Shown here: in pieces, positions 21,185 to 32,858 of the stretch | Layout of the letters: each line of letters starts with the position of its first letter | Position numbering within the stretch: position 1 is the first letter of the stretch | Assembly: GCA_033032865.1 (NCBI GenBank) | Contig: JAWHQI010000065.1 | Coordinates: 4,402,001-4,466,000, forward strand | Direction: 5' to 3' | Length of the DNA: 64,000 nucleotides | Source: Dactylorhiza incarnata | Taxonomy: Eukaryota; Streptophyta; Magnoliopsida; Asparagales; Orchidaceae | Position numbers and translations under genes: made by a program | Notes under the pieces: model-generated | The model's input: the letters and a program-made list of their open reading frames with translations, nothing else | Databases searched by the model: none | Told to the model about the DNA's origin: nothing

Positions 21185-22310
21185 TGTGGGAACATTGGTT
21201 ATATATCTCTTGGTTTGAGAATAATAAATTTTAATCTGTATTTGATCTATCCTGGTTGTGTTTCTAGTGTGCAGAGATTATAGGTAAAATAGAGACAAGT
21301 ACACTGGAGCATACTCTGGACATCTGATGACATGTGGAAAGAAATGCCACTTATCACCGACGATAGAGATACCTCCCCGCGGTAGCGCTCGTTCTAGAAC
21401 GACCAGTTGTCAAGGAGAAAATTTGGAGGACTTTGTGGAATTAGGGAGCTGAATATGGAATACACTACCGTGCAGTGGTAGCGATATTGCACGGCGATAT
21501 CGTTTAGCTAACTCCGTCAATGCGAGAGCCAAATATAGCCGGAGGATCTCTTTTGCGCGCGAAGATATTACTTGCTACCTCCAGGTGATAGCTCTGCCGC
21601 CAGGCGATAGCTCTACCACATCGCGCTATCCATTGCCTAAAATGCCTACTCCGTCTTCCTAATGAAGAACTAAGGAAGCGAGAAGTTGAACTATTTGCAC
21701 TACCACCCGACGTTAGTTCACATAGATCTATTTAAAGAACATTTTGCTCTGTTTCTCATAAGCAAACACGAATATTTTGGAGAGCCTTTTAGCCCCAGAG
21801 CTCCAGAGAAGATGCAGGACTCCTAAACGTCAATCCGAACAGATTCTGAAGGCGCTTGATGATTAAAGCTTATTCATGACGAAGATTGAGCGCACATACA
21901 ACGAAGATCTTGAGCGCTCTTTCCACATCGCATTCAGATTTTTTTTGTAGGGAGTTTTTCATTCTGAATATTTTTTTTCTATTCTCTTTTTTTTTTCGGA
22001 AACTTTTTTGTTCGTTGCGGCAATTCACCCTTGTTGCCAGCTAGGCCTAGGGTAGGACTTAAGGCAGAAAATTTGCCTCGTGGAGGTGACTAGGTTGAGG
22101 TTTAGGTCTATGCGACTTGAGACCTATCTAGTGAAGGATAGACTGAGGCTAATCAGTTCAATGGGTGAGCCAATATTGAAAATAAACATTGTAAAAATCA
22201 TCGCCTCAACTTTTCAGCATTACGTAGATTAAAGTTTTGTAAACTTCATGAATATAAATATAATTATTTGAATATGCTTTTCACTGAAGTTTATTGATAT
22301 TCAAAGTTAT
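21185..22310 (+). mobile_element. Sirevirus-type LTR, solo or truncated
   Basis: Starts TGTGGGAACATTGG and continues CTTGGTTTGAGAATAATAAA and GTGTTTCTAGTGTGCAG, parallel to the Sirevirus LTRs at 1-580 and 52587. Inverted GC-rich motifs (cgcggtagcg, taccgtgcagtggta, gccaggcgatag, ctaccacatcgcgctat) lie at 21355-21630. Its 3' boundary is blurred: by about 22320 the minus strand already reads gypsy reverse transcriptase. No target duplication was found. Confidence 0.65.
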
Positions 22311-22319
22311 TTTATGCTG

Positions 22320-22500
22320 AAATCATTTTACTTCATATTCAACGTGGTGAGTGGAAGTGTGATCCTCAAAAAGTTCTCCATAAAATGTCTATAATAACCA
22401 ACAAGTTCTAAGAAGTATTGGACTTCCGCCACATTCTTCAGCACAAGCAAATCATGGATCGACAAAATCATATTTGGAGAATGAAAGGAGTTTAGTTCTT
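22320..22500 (-). pseudogene. Gypsy reverse transcriptase, C-terminal fragment
   Basis: Minus strand reads VAEVQYFLELVGYYRHFMEN and then FLRITLPLTTL, the conserved end of gypsy reverse transcriptase (FLGLxGYYRRFIxNF). It continues the frame interrupted at 24326 by the Sirevirus LTR. Confidence 0.8.
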
Positions 22501-22729
22501 ATTATATATATTAAAAGATCTTGATTAATTTTTTACTTTCAAAGTAAATGATATATATATAGGTGTGTTGTATGAGTAATAAAAACAAACAGTAAGGAAG
22601 CATAAAAATCACAGCACACAAATAAGAAATAAAACAAAACAAAGCACATCCAGATGACACAAGAATATATAGTAGTTCCCCTCAACTGGGTACATCTACT
22701 CTTCTACCCACTGGTAGAAATTCACTGGA

Positions 22730-22885
22730 GGTTTTTGATAAGGTGCCCTCACACCAAGGTGTTTTTGTTCAGGTGTCCACATACCAATGGAGGTTTGATC
22801 AGGTGCCCAAATCACCTATAAGCTTTTGATCAGGTGCTTATAAACTAAGATGCAGGTTTTTGCTAAGGTGGCCTGTCACCGAGAG
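22730..22885. repeat. GATCAGGTG/CACC short repeat units
   Basis: Four to five loose units such as gataaggtgccctcacacc, gttcaggtgtccacatacc, gatcaggtgcccaaatcacc and ctaaggtggcctgtcacc, in which GGTG pairs with CACC. The position in the LTR matches the CTCAGATC arrays of the Sirevirus at 32859-48486. Confidence 0.6.
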
Positions 22886-23634
22886 TTAACTTTTGAAGGG
22901 AGTTATAGCCCTTTACAAGATGAGAGAAATAAAGAAAACAAAAAGATTTGCTGTTCTTCTCTTTGCTGAGAAGACACTTGATGAAGATGTTATTGAAGAA
23001 AACTCCCCCTGTCTGATTTAGATTAGATGACAGCTTGTGGAGGCTTCTTCTCATGATTGCAATAACACTTCTTCTTCTCCTTGCAGTTTAGATCCTGAGC
23101 AATTGATAGTGTTTGGTGTCTCAGGATGTAGATGATCTGCAAAGAAGAAGTTAGGCAAAAATAAGATGTAATATAAATTTGATCTGCTTCTTTTTGCTCC
23201 TCTGTTTCTCTTCTTCTTTCTTTTCCTGTACAGCAATATTAATATGTTCTGTACTATCTTCCTTCTTTCTCTTTTAGCTGTTCTATATCATATTCTGCTA
23301 CTTGTTGTTCTTTGATCTTCCTCTGTATATTTAATCTGGAAGCTTTCGGCTGATTTGAATCCTTGCCGACTAGATAGGAAGGATATAATATTTCTTTCAT
23401 TTCCCAGATCCTCGAGCAGAACAATTTCTTTCTTTAGCTTGCTGCAACGGCTACAACATTTAATGCTTTGCTGCCAACGACTATATCATTTAATGCTTGC
23501 ACGCTGTAAGGTCAGATCAGCAATATATAATATATATAGCAATATATAAAATAGAATAAATAAAATATTGCTTTATAAATAACTCTGTCAGCATATATAT
23601 AATATTTAATGATATAAAATAATACTGAAGAAAT

Positions 23635-24105
23635 TCGTCGAGCTGGGGTTCAAGTTCGTCGAGCTCATCATTTGATTCGTCGACCTGATCATTAAATTCA
23701 CTGTTCTGAACTTCTGCTGAAGATTCGTCGAAAGCAGACTTGGGTTCGTCGAACGGAAGGATTCGTCGAACGCAGACTTGGGTTCGTCGAACGGAAGGAT
23801 TCGTCGACCGCTGAGACGGGCTGGATCGTCGACCGCTGAATATTGAGCTGTTCGTCGAACGCAGACTTGAGTTCGTCGAACGCAGGATTTCGTCGACCGC
23901 TGAGCCTGGATAAAAGCGTCGAGCGCTGAGCTAGAGTAAAGGCGTCGAGCGCTGAACCGCTGAGACGGGATCGTCGAGCGCTGAGATATGTGATCTTCGT
24001 CGACCGCTGAGATGACTTGATTTCGTCGAGCGCAGAATGCACGCCATTTGTCGACCGCAGGGCGCCGTTCGTCGAACACAGATGGACGTTCGTCGAACGC
24101 AGAGA
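23635..24105. repeat. Array of about 20 CGTCGA motifs
   Basis: I count 19 CGTCGA plus one TGTCGA in 470 bases, mostly in two forms, TTCGTCGAACGCAGA and CGTCGACCGCTGAG, at roughly 20-30 base spacing. GTCGAC is self-complementary, and TTCGTCGAA is nearly so. It fills the zone of the LTR where other Sireviruses carry their palindromes. Confidence 0.9.
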
Positions 24106-24326
24106 ATATATGTATTTTTTATTCTTCTCTTATTTTCTGCCTATTAAATATATATATTTATATTTCTTAGTATTTTATTTATATATATATTCTTTTCAGC
24201 CTATTAATTATGTCTCTTTCAGCCTTCTACCTTAATAGGATTTAATCTAAGTTATAATATATGTTATGATTGAAACTTAGATACTAAAGGTGGATCCTAA
24301 CTCAAATCAAAACTAAGGTTCCAACA

Positions 24327-25070
24327 GAGAACTTGGCGTAAAGTTGACTCTTAATCAAGATACTCAATATTGTGTGTAGGTGATCTGCGTGCTCTTCCTA
24401 TGATTGGGAATAACCAAAATATCACCAATAAAGATGATGACAAACTGGCCTATGTATTCCAAGAATGTCGTGTTCATCAGATCCATGAATACCTAGGATG
24501 CGTTAGAGAGCCCAAACAACATCATAGTGAACTTATAGTACCCATAGTGGTCACTGAATTCCGTCTTAGGAATATCACATTCCTGAATTCTCAACTGGTG
24601 ATAACTTGACTTCATGTCCAACTTTGAATACATAGTCAAACCAACTAGCTGATCGAACAAGTCGTCGATGCATAGGATCATCTACTTGTTCTTCTCTGTT
24701 AACTTATTCAATTCTCGATAGTCTATACTTATATGCAAGCTTCCGTCCTTCTTTTTCACAAATACGACCGGTGCAACCCAATGTGAAGAATTTGGGTGTA
24801 CGTAGGCTTGCTCTAGAAACTCTTGCAGTTAAACCTTCAGTTCTGCAGTTTCTTTTGGCACTATCAAATAGGGTGAACATAACATGGGATTGGTACCGAC
24901 ACTAGCTCAATATAAAAGTCAATCTCATGCTGCGACAGTTCCCAAAGTAGTTCATCATGAAATATGTTTGCGTACTCTTCCACTACCAGAATGTCACCTA
25001 AACTAGGCTTGCGCTCTGAAATCTCCAACAAGGTGAAGAATAACTATGTGCCTTTTCGAACCGCTTGACC
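24327..25070 (-). pseudogene. Gypsy reverse transcriptase, N-terminal part
   Basis: From about 25060 leftwards: VEEYANIFHDELLW with HEIDFYIEL (the hinge before the palm), then [20 protein letters not shown] and [40 protein letters not shown] and YHQLRIQE follow, and the piece ends HADHLHTILSILIKSQLYAK. Stops interrupt it (for example after NK near 24680). This is a standard Ty3/gypsy reverse transcriptase; the YVDD region is badly decayed. Confidence 0.85.
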
Positions 25071-25129
25071 ACCTAGAGGGAAGACATCAGTGTCTTGCTC
25101 ACCCCTCGCAAACCAATAAATATGGTCTT

Positions 25130-25450
25130 GTCTTTGGTACCCCTACCCAGTGTGACTTCTTTTAGTTTGCAATTTATCACACACCCGGCTTCGAGAGCCA
25201 GTACATGCCAAATATTATGTCAAATTCTGACAACGGTAGTATGGATGCTTCCAAGTCGAAGTCTTGTTTTCATATCTGAATCTTCACACAACTTTTCCTA
25301 TTTGTATTCATATTATACCCATTTGGCAGCAGTACGTCCAATTTGTCTTTTGCCATCAGATACGATACTCCAATTTGCACTATGAAGTCCTCAGACAGAA
25401 ATGAGTGTGATCCTCCGCTGTCAAAGGGATCTCTTGCCGGATAGTTGGAA
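25130..25450 (-). pseudogene. Gypsy retropepsin
   Basis: The minus strand reads FDSGGSHSFLSEDFI (active-site DSG where D[ST]GA is usual), then a middle block and ILPLSEFDIIFGMYWLSK, the flap and C-terminal motif of chromovirus proteases. One stop in the middle. It processes the Gag-Pol polyprotein in intact relatives. Confidence 0.8.
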
Positions 25451-25639
25451 ATTAAGATAAATCCTAAGCATAAACACTTAAAACATACTATTGCATCTCA
25501 GGTATAAATTTGTTTAAGCAATGCAAGCTAACTAATAACTCATACAACTTGTTGGACAAGGAAATAAACACTCGTCTGGGTTCGTTGATACTGGGAAGCG
25601 GAAGATTCCATTGCCTTCCATTTTTTGCAAATCATGGGC

Positions 25640-26598
25640 CCGCTGCACGAGTGTTCTCTTCCACTCCTCTCTCTATCTTAAGAGGACCGCCCCGACACGT
25701 TCGTGTGTAATATCCCATTGTCCCGTAGGTAAAGCAGGTACATGGGCTTTGAGTAGTAGTTGCCCCCAAAATTGTGGAGGGAGACGCCACTGTAAGCTTT
25801 GACTTCTTCTTATGCCTCACGCTCGCAGACTTTCCCTAAGAGTGTGGCACATTGACCTCTGAACTCTTTTCACTGAAACCTCTCTTATGCTCAACTTTCT
25901 CTAAGTTCATCTCCAACACCCTCTCCAGTGTCCATTGGAGTGCCGAAACCTAGTGTCATGGGTCCCACCAGTCTTAATCTCAAGTCATCTTGGAGACCCT
26001 CATAAAACCTGGTTGTCAAGTTTTCCTCATCTTCCAGCAACCTCCCTACATAGAAGCTCAGTCGGATGAACTCATGCAGGTAATCATCTACCTTGAGATC
26101 AATCTAAGTTAATCGTAGGAACTGGTTCTGCGGTGCTAAGAACGTGGTGGTGGGTATGTCTCTTCGAAGGAAGGTCTCTGAGAAGTCTCCACATGATATT
26201 TGTGTAAGTCGATGCCCGCCAAAGTTGCGTTCCACTTCCCCATCCCACTACAGCCCCGCCTCCCCATTTAGTAAGAAGGTGGCTAAGGTGGACATCTATT
26301 TTTCTTCAGTATCTATCACCATAAGAGTTCATTTCACTCTCTCAAACCAATCTTATGCTTCCATTGGGGTTTCAACCCCAGAGAAAGATAGAGGGTTGAA
26401 ACTCAAAAAGTACTTCAACTGCTAACTGTGTGCTTGAGGTTCAGCTATTGGTGCAACTTCTACAACTGGCACCAGGGTTACATCAGAAGTGGGTGGCTAT
26501 GAAATCATCTCTGATTGTGCATTGAGTGCGGTTATCCCTGCCTCTGCGATCATTCTGCATAATTCAGCAGAAGGAGTCGCGGGAGTAGTAATAGACAT
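25640..26598 (-). pseudogene. Tekay-like Gag with decayed zinc knuckle
   Basis: The likely start at 26598 gives MSITTPATPSAELCRMIAEA. Around 26050-25930 the frame reads SFYVGRLLEDEENLTTRFYE and GLQDDLRLRLVG, matching the retrotrans_gag core. Near 25700-25760 CFTYGTMGYYTRTC corresponds to a CCHC knuckle with the histidine replaced by tyrosine and one cysteine lost. Stops and shifts are frequent. Confidence 0.75.
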
Positions 26599-26874
26599 AC
26601 TGCTATTATCTTCATTACGGGTTTGAGAACAATCACTCCGCTCCTAGTCACTTGTAAACATGAACATAAAATTTAGCGACTGCAAAACTAGCATAACAGA
26701 AATAAAGGAATGTGCATGTTCCACAATATGCAATGGTTTTCATTCCTAAGTAGACATTCATCTCAAATTTAGTTGTTAAGGTTAACACACTACATGTGCA
26801 CCCCATCCCTTAAAAGGGTTCGTCCGTGAACCTAAAGACAATGGATTAACGTCCTAAAATTTGATGCAAAATTG

Positions 26875-29465
26875 TAACATCTCACATGTACAAGTAATAT
26901 CACATGGGTCTAATCGGAACCCCATAGCATACTACGTACACAAGCTAAACATTATAAAGAGGCACATAAATAAAACCAACCAAAGAGTATAAGCACTTGT
27001 AGAAGCTCAAGAATAAAACCACAGGAATATCCACATTTACTAAGGGAATGTTCAGTAAGGTTCAAATATAATGTATCAAAGTAAAAAAGCAAGTACAATG
27101 ATCTAATCATTTGCTCACAGGCCAGAAAAGCAAAAACTGTAAAAAGAGATGTTATCCTCCATGTAGACAACTATCAGATTTGAGCACGTTAAACACCATT
27201 GCACGTTATAACACTTGCACAAAACACAAGTCAGATAAAAATGAGGGTCAGTTTTGAGCTGACCAGAACCATGTAACTGTCTCTCTCCCTGGTTAGCCTA
27301 GCGGACTTCGGGGTGGGTTACCACAATCTGCAAGTATGTCGTAACATGCAACATGTAACAAATTTATAGTACAACTAATCAACACATGGTGAATGCTCAA
27401 GTGCAATCAATCTTCTTGATTGAGCATATAAAAATGGTGAACCTAGGTATGCAACTATGATATGTGGGTTTACCTGAAGGTTCTCCACAACCGCATAAAG
27501 GATATTGTTTGAAGCTAACATGTCATCATGAAATATCCCAGGACTCGTGGGTACTCATAACCACACAAGTTCATTCACTCATGGAATGCACATGAACTCT
27601 TCGGTAGGGTGTTTATAGCTCATCACACTCACTTAGAAAAAGTCAAGTGGGGTATATGGTCGTCTCCATCAACGATTACTTCGGCAGAGGCGGGGTATAA
27701 ATTCTCCATTCTCATCGAAAATAAGTCAAGGGATGTTTAGGTTCATCTCCCTCTATAGTGCTTCAAATAGGGGCAGAGATTCATCTCCCTCATCGAGAAA
27801 TATGTGCATGCTTACACCTATTGTAGGATGTCTAGGTTCGTCTCCATGACTTAATTCAAAACTCATGCACAACACAAAAGAAGAGCACAAAGCACCCCTA
27901 AACATCAATCAATTAAGTTATCGCAGGTAACATTCCGATTGTAGGAGGTCTATGTCATCTCCATAACAAGAAGTGGCGAAGGTCTAATTCATCTTCGAAC
28001 ACAATCCCATTCTCAAGGTTGGCAGCACTATCGTCTAACCCACCTCATACTGCAGTAACTCCAATATACCATTCTAATGGTTTCCTAAGCGCGCTATCAT
28101 GAATTTATTACACGATCACATCACACTCACCCTCATCAAACTATGACCATTCCTCAACTATATTATATGTCGTGGAACCAATTGAAGGCCAATTCGACGA
28201 CCACTAGCGGATCTATGCTAATTTCGCATTCATTGAAAAATGACTATTACAATAATAGTTTCCGCTGCGTGGTAACTTCTAAAGGCCAACTTGGAGGTCA
28301 TTAACCTAGGTATTTTACTAGAAATACTAAGTATTTCCAATTCCCCAAACCCCGTATAAAATATGACACATTTCACAATGAAATTCCCTAGCACGCATAC
28401 TAGGTCAAACTTAAATGCAACATCATACACATCATCCCTGATCCGGGCATACGTCCACGGGTATGCTTCACACACAATGCCTAAATCCACAATGATTGCT
28501 AGATTTCTAATTCATTTCATATCGGGGATTCAATCTCACACCTCAGGGTTCTAGCGAACTAAAAGAGGCTCTAACCTCCACTAATTAGTGGAGGAGACAC
28601 TTCCTATGTAAGAAAATTAAAATGTAATGGACAAGCATCATCCAAAAATTTAGTAGAAGCATTGTTACCTTCAGTGTTGCCTTTGGCGCTACGGAGCCTT
28701 TGAAAGAAATGGAGGGAATTGATCGCAATGAACTCCTCTTTGCAAATTTGGCCACGACTCAAAGTTCAGAGCTCCGAAGCACCTCCAATGGAAGATTCTC
28801 CTTCCTCTTCCTCCTCCTTTCTCTCCTCTTTCTCAATCCTAGGTGAGACACAAAAACAAAAGATATGAGCATAAAATCAGCTCATTCTCGGCCTAATATG
28901 ATTAGGATAAGATCTTAGCCATCTATTCTCAAAACCCCACATTGAACGGCTCGAAATTCAAGTTTAAAACAAGTTTACGGCCCCGTACACGTCCTCATAC
29001 ACGGTCGTGTGATTCTCGGGATAAAATCTCTAAACATAGTTTTAAAATGGGCATATATGCTCCCTAGAACACGGTTGTATCACTAGTTGTGTAGCCATAC
29101 ACGGTAGCCTACTCGCCCGTGTCCAATAAATCCCCAAGCCATGTTTGCCTCGGGATACAAGGGTGTCAACCTGGTCCTTTACACGACCATGTACATGGAT
29201 GTGTCGTTGATCGTGTGTCCTTTCATGGATATTGAGCAATACATGTAATTTAATTCCATTACCCATGTAACTCACTGGATGAAAGATTCCTATGCATGCC
29301 TTCTATAGGTCCGTTTACATGACTGTGTAACTGGCTGTGTAGTGACATTATTAGTTATAAATGGACTCCAAATCACCCCCTAGCTACATCAAACCCTTAA
29401 GGACTCCCCTGAGGCACTAAGCAATCATCTTAGGGCACCAACATCCTAAAACCAGGGTGTTACAG
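26875..29465 (-). repeat. Tekay-like 5' LTR
   Basis: In plus view it runs from tgtaacatctcacatg to aaccagggtgttaca, 2.6 kb, with inverted TGTAACA/TGTTACA tips. The left 750 bases align loosely with 48588-49410 (shared caagct..., gtcgtaacatg, cacatggtgaa, caagtgcaatcaat, ggttctccacaac). A cluster of ACACGGTCGTGT-like motifs lies at 28980-29345. Confidence 0.75.
28980..29345. repeat. ACACGGTCGTGT-type inverted motif cluster
   Basis: Variants include catacacggtcgtgtgat (about 28998-29014), gaacacggttgtatc, tacacggtagcc, cgcccgtgtcc, tacacgaccatgta, gatcgtgtgtcc and tgactgtgtaac. About ten half-sites CACGG or CGTGT fall within 365 bases of the LTR. Confidence 0.65.
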
Positions 29466-29689
29466 CTAATTTATAGGGCAATGAGGTTCCTCGGGTTCGC
29501 TAGGAGATCCCATGAAGAGGTTCTGTTGTTATGCGATTTGTGGTCAGCTAATAGCTAACCATCATTTTCCTTTTATAATTATTTGGTTGTAGTTCCCTGC
29601 TCGAATGTAGTAACACGCAAGCACTATAGATAAATCTAAGGACAAAGCTTAAAAAATGAATGACTTAATGTAGTGTTTTAATTTTTGTC

Positions 29690-30490
29690 TCCATTTATGT
29701 AACAGGACTTGGTGCCCTAGAAAAGTTGTTATTTCACGACATCGATCCATCGATGTACCAAGTGGCCCTGTTTTACGGGCTCTAGGAAGTGCTCTTCAAG
29801 TTTGAAGTCACACGGAAGCACCAAGTTCCTACGTGGACTTGATCAACATGGCTAATCATTTCACTGAGGGAGAGAAAACTAACCCAGGTTTTGTCACCCA
29901 ACCTCCAGAAGCAGCTGGGGAAGAATTCTCTCATCCAACCTCCTGTTGTGTCTCAACGTACATAGAGGCACCCTCAAGGTTTCTGTATACCTCCTCTGCA
30001 ATGTTGAAATACCTTCCATCCGCAACAACCGGATCCTCAATGATACTTTCAGCATATGAGACCATCCTTACCTCATTCTCCTCCACGGAGTAGGCCAGTA
30101 TCATCTGAGCAAGCCTTCCCATATTCACAGGAGGAGTATACATATCCCATCATTCCTATGGGGAAGGTCATCCAAATCCTCCAGAAGCAACCAGGCTTCA
30201 GGAGACCTCCTCCCCAAAGAGCAGAGTATGGAAATAGGAATAAGGAACTCTACTGTGAGTTCCATAAAGACGTCAGGCATGACATTGAGAATTGTAGATC
30301 TCCCCGTGACCTAGTGGAGAGAATGCTCAAAGCAAGGAAGCAGCATGTGTATGCATCCCAGAAGCCAAATGATAAGCATGTATTTGTTAAGGGGAAAGAA
30401 GTGACAGAAGTACACCTCCAACATCAATGGGAGTGTGTTGAGCAAGAGGACATCAACTCCCTCGAGAGCATCAATTGTGTCCATGAGTGA
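29690..30490 (+). pseudogene. Tat-lineage Gag C-terminal part
   Basis: The frame carries VDLINMANHFTEGEKTN around 29830, the end of the Tat capsid domain. Further on, in another frame, YCEFHKDVRHDIENCRSPRD and LVERMLKARKQ correspond to the conserved CxFHxxxGHxTExC knuckle-like motif before the protease (here R replaces G). At least two frameshifts. Confidence 0.8.
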
Positions 30491-30639
30491 GTTGGCCTAG
30501 AATCCCAAAGATCGATGACATAGGTTTTTTTGGAAAAATTAACTACATTCATGGAGGATTTGGCCTAGAATCCTCGAAGAAAGCAAGTCTATAGAGGGTT
30601 TGCCAGGGGGAGGTTGTTTCTACCTCCCAAACTTCTCCC

Positions 30640-31030
30640 TTGATAGGTGAAGTTATCTTTAATGAAGTTGACCTCCCGAAGACCGCAATTCATTCAACAA
30701 CACTGTAGTTGTGAAAGAGGTCTTAGATAACTACTCAGTATTGAGGATCCTGATTAACACTAGGAGCTCCGTGCATGTCACCTTTAAGCTCGCTTTCGAG
30801 GTAATGAAAACAAGCAGATTGTCAATGTTCCTCTCTATGGGTTCACCATAGAGAGGAAATAGATCGAGATGAGCGTCAGTCTTTTAGTCACTCTACGTGG
30901 AGTGACTCAGCAAGCAACATTCATTGTTTTGATGCTCCAATCAGCTACAACGACATATTCGGTCGGCCACTACTCAATGAGTATCAAGTCATCGTGTCAA
31001 ATTTACACCATGTGGTAAAATTTGGAATGG
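30640..31030 (+). pseudogene. Tat-lineage protease remnant
   Basis: Reads NNTVVVKEVLDNYSVLRILI followed by NTRSSVHV, the place of the DTGSSxDI catalytic loop (catalytic Asp replaced by Asn, Gly by Arg). Downstream FGRPLLNEYQVIVS matches the end of the domain. Not functional. Confidence 0.7.
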
Positions 31031-31436
31031 CATGAAAGAAATTTAGAGTTTGGAGTGACCCTCGATTTGTTTGGGAATATTATGTAAGCTCAGTCAACAT
31101 GAACAAGACATGTCCTCCTCCCACCACGAAGCCTAGAGAAGGAGAATGCTTCCAAGCTACCGCAAACCCAGAAGAACACACCAGTGAGGAACACCTAGAG
31201 GCGAAAGATGCGAGAGACGATGCTCATATGGAGCCTCCTCAAGCTATCTAGAACATCTAGATGAACGGGGAGGATGGAGAAATAATTATATCTATCAACA
31301 CCGAATTAAAGGAGTAGGGCAATGACATGCTAATCACGTGTCTCCTCGCCAACTAGGATGTCTTTTCATGGAAACTGCTAACATGCCTAGGGTAGACTCT
31401 CAATATCGATTCTACCTTCAGATTCATCAAATAGAA

Positions 31437-32200
31437 GAAGCGAACAGTGGTAGTAACTCCAGCAGAACCTATTCGGGAGGAGGTATCAAAGCTTCTCAAG
31501 GCCAACTTCATCAAGGAGATCCAATATTCCGAATTAGTTTTGAATGTTTTAATGGTCAAAAAATCCAATAAGTGGCGTATGTGTGTAGATTTCACCAAGT
31601 TACATAAAGCATACCCTAAAGATTGTTACCTCATGCCTCAGATAGATTCTCTAGATATTCTATCGTGGGGTTTTCTGTCATGTGCTTCCTTGATACTTTT
31701 TTGGGGTATCAACAAATCTGAATGCATGACCCAAATATTCTCCATACGTCATTCATTATAATCAAGGGATGTTATTCCAACCAGGTTATGCCCTTTGGGC
31801 TTAAGAACACCAATACTACATATCAAAGAATGATGGACCATGTGTTCAAGGATAAAAAAGTACGTAACCTAGAAGTATATGTAGATGATCTCCTCATCAA
31901 GATTCGAGAGTTTAGAGAACACATCCACGACCTTGAGGAGACGTTCTCTACTCTCAAAAGGTTCAAGATGAATCTTAATCCTGTGAAGTGTGACTTCGGG
32001 GCAAGTAAGGTATAGTTTCTCGAACATCTCCTAACTCCTCTTGGCCTCAAACCTAATCCAGATAAGGTCAAGGAAATTCTAAACATGTTACCTCCTCGAA
32101 CCCTGGAGGATGTGCAACAGATAGCAGGGAGAATAACGGGGTTATCCACCTTCATCTCTCGGTCCAAAGACAAATGTGCACCTTTCTTCAAAATTCCACG
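31437..32200 (+). pseudogene. Tat-lineage reverse transcriptase
   Basis: The plus strand reads PIREEVSKLLKANFIKEIQY, then WRMCVDFTKLHKAYPKDCYL. After a shift near 31720 come YQRMMDHVFKD and LEVYVDDLLIKIRE (catalytic YVDD intact), followed by FKMNLNPVKCDFGASKV. A stop and further decay follow near 32015. These are the diagnostic blocks of Tat/Ogre-type reverse transcriptases. Confidence 0.9.
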
Positions 32201-32299
32201 AGGGTCTTCAAAGTCCTAATGGGCCGAGGAATATGACTAGGCTTTTGAGGAACTCAAAAAATAACTAGCATAGACACCTCTCCTCCAAAGTCCCGGTGA

Positions 32300-32858
32300 G
32301 GGGGAGAACCTCTTCCTATATTTAGGGGTGAGATCTAAAGCGATCAGCTCTGTCATGGTATTGGAAGAAGGGAAGAAACAATTCTCGATACACTATGCTA
32401 GTAAAGTGATGAAGGATGTGGAGATGCGATATCTGATCTTGGAAAAAATGGCCCTAACTCTGATCATTTCAGCATGGAGACTTCACCCCTATTTCCATGG
32501 TTATTCCATTCAGGTTGTAACAAATTATCCCCTGAAAAGCATCTTGGAGAAACCTAAGTACTCAAGGAGATTGGCTAAATGGTCAATTGAATGCGGAGAA
32601 TTTGACATTTCATACACCCCAAGGATGGCGATCAAGTCGCGAGTCCTCACAGATTTCATGATAGATTTCGTTGTGGAAAAGAACTTTGAAAGGGAAGTCT
32701 CAATCCTTTTGGATTGGATGATGTACGTAGCTGGAGCATTTGGAAAGAACTCCTATAGAGCAGGAGTAATTCTTATTAATACAAATGGTATTCCAATTAA
32801 GCAAGACGTTAGGTTATATTTCTCCACCATGAACAATCAAGCAGATTATGAAGCGCTC
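32300..32858 (+). pseudogene. RNase H and first part of a second RNase H (Tat)
   Basis: The frame from 32328 reads FSIHYASKVMKDVEMRYLIL and then EKMALTLIISAWRLHPYFHG, the usual gypsy RNase H. After a linker (IDFVVE) it reads WMMYVAGAFGKNSYRAGVIL and NNQADYEAL, the start of the additional archaeal-type RNase H that defines Tat elements (WxLYVDGAS, NNxAEYEAL). The catalytic Asp of YVDG is Ala here. The reading stops at the Sirevirus insertion at 32859 and continues at 48492. Confidence 0.9.

Larger units (their letters stand above)
22567..24326 (-). mobile_element. Sirevirus-type LTR inserted in gypsy reverse transcriptase
   Basis: On the minus strand it begins at 24326 with TGTTGGAACCTTAG, a typical Sirevirus LTR start. 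It splits the gypsy frame between the YAKFS motif (right) and the FLGL block (left). The left part (22700-22880) has repeated GATCAGGTGCCC...CACC units like those in the LTRs at 32859 and 46728. The left end is uncertain (tgttgtatgag at 22567 is the best candidate) and I could not match a target duplication. Confidence 0.65.
22320..29465 (-). mobile_element. Tekay-like Ty3/gypsy element, 3'-truncated and interrupted
   Basis: The 5' LTR is 26875-29465, followed leftwards by Gag (from 26598), retropepsin and reverse transcriptase. It is broken at 24326 by a Sirevirus LTR and resumes at about 22500 with the next reverse transcriptase block. RNase H, integrase and the 3' LTR are missing. LTR ends TGTAACACCC...GATGTTACA are of the Tekay/Del type, and the protease sequence supports a chromovirus-like lineage. 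Many stops. A related LTR occurs at 48588-49410. Confidence 0.8.
29466..32858 (+). mobile_element. Tat-lineage Ty3/gypsy element, left part (split at 32858)
   Basis: Plus-strand Gag, protease, reverse transcriptase, RNase H and the beginning of a second (archaeal-type) RNase H, the domain order that marks the Tat lineage. The second RNase H is cut at 32858 by the Sirevirus (duplication cgctc), resumes at 48492 and is cut again at 48587 by a Tekay-like LTR. No LTR of its own is seen. Many stops. It is the oldest layer of the right half of the window. Confidence 0.85.

Noticed and set aside
23606..24079. Open frame rich in RRST/FDE repeats on the minus strand
   Set aside because: Translation of the CGTCGA array; open because the motif lacks stop codons.
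23635..24105. CRISPR-like array
   Set aside because: Motifs are only about 14 bases with short variable gaps, no direct repeat-spacer regularity, and the context is a plant LTR.
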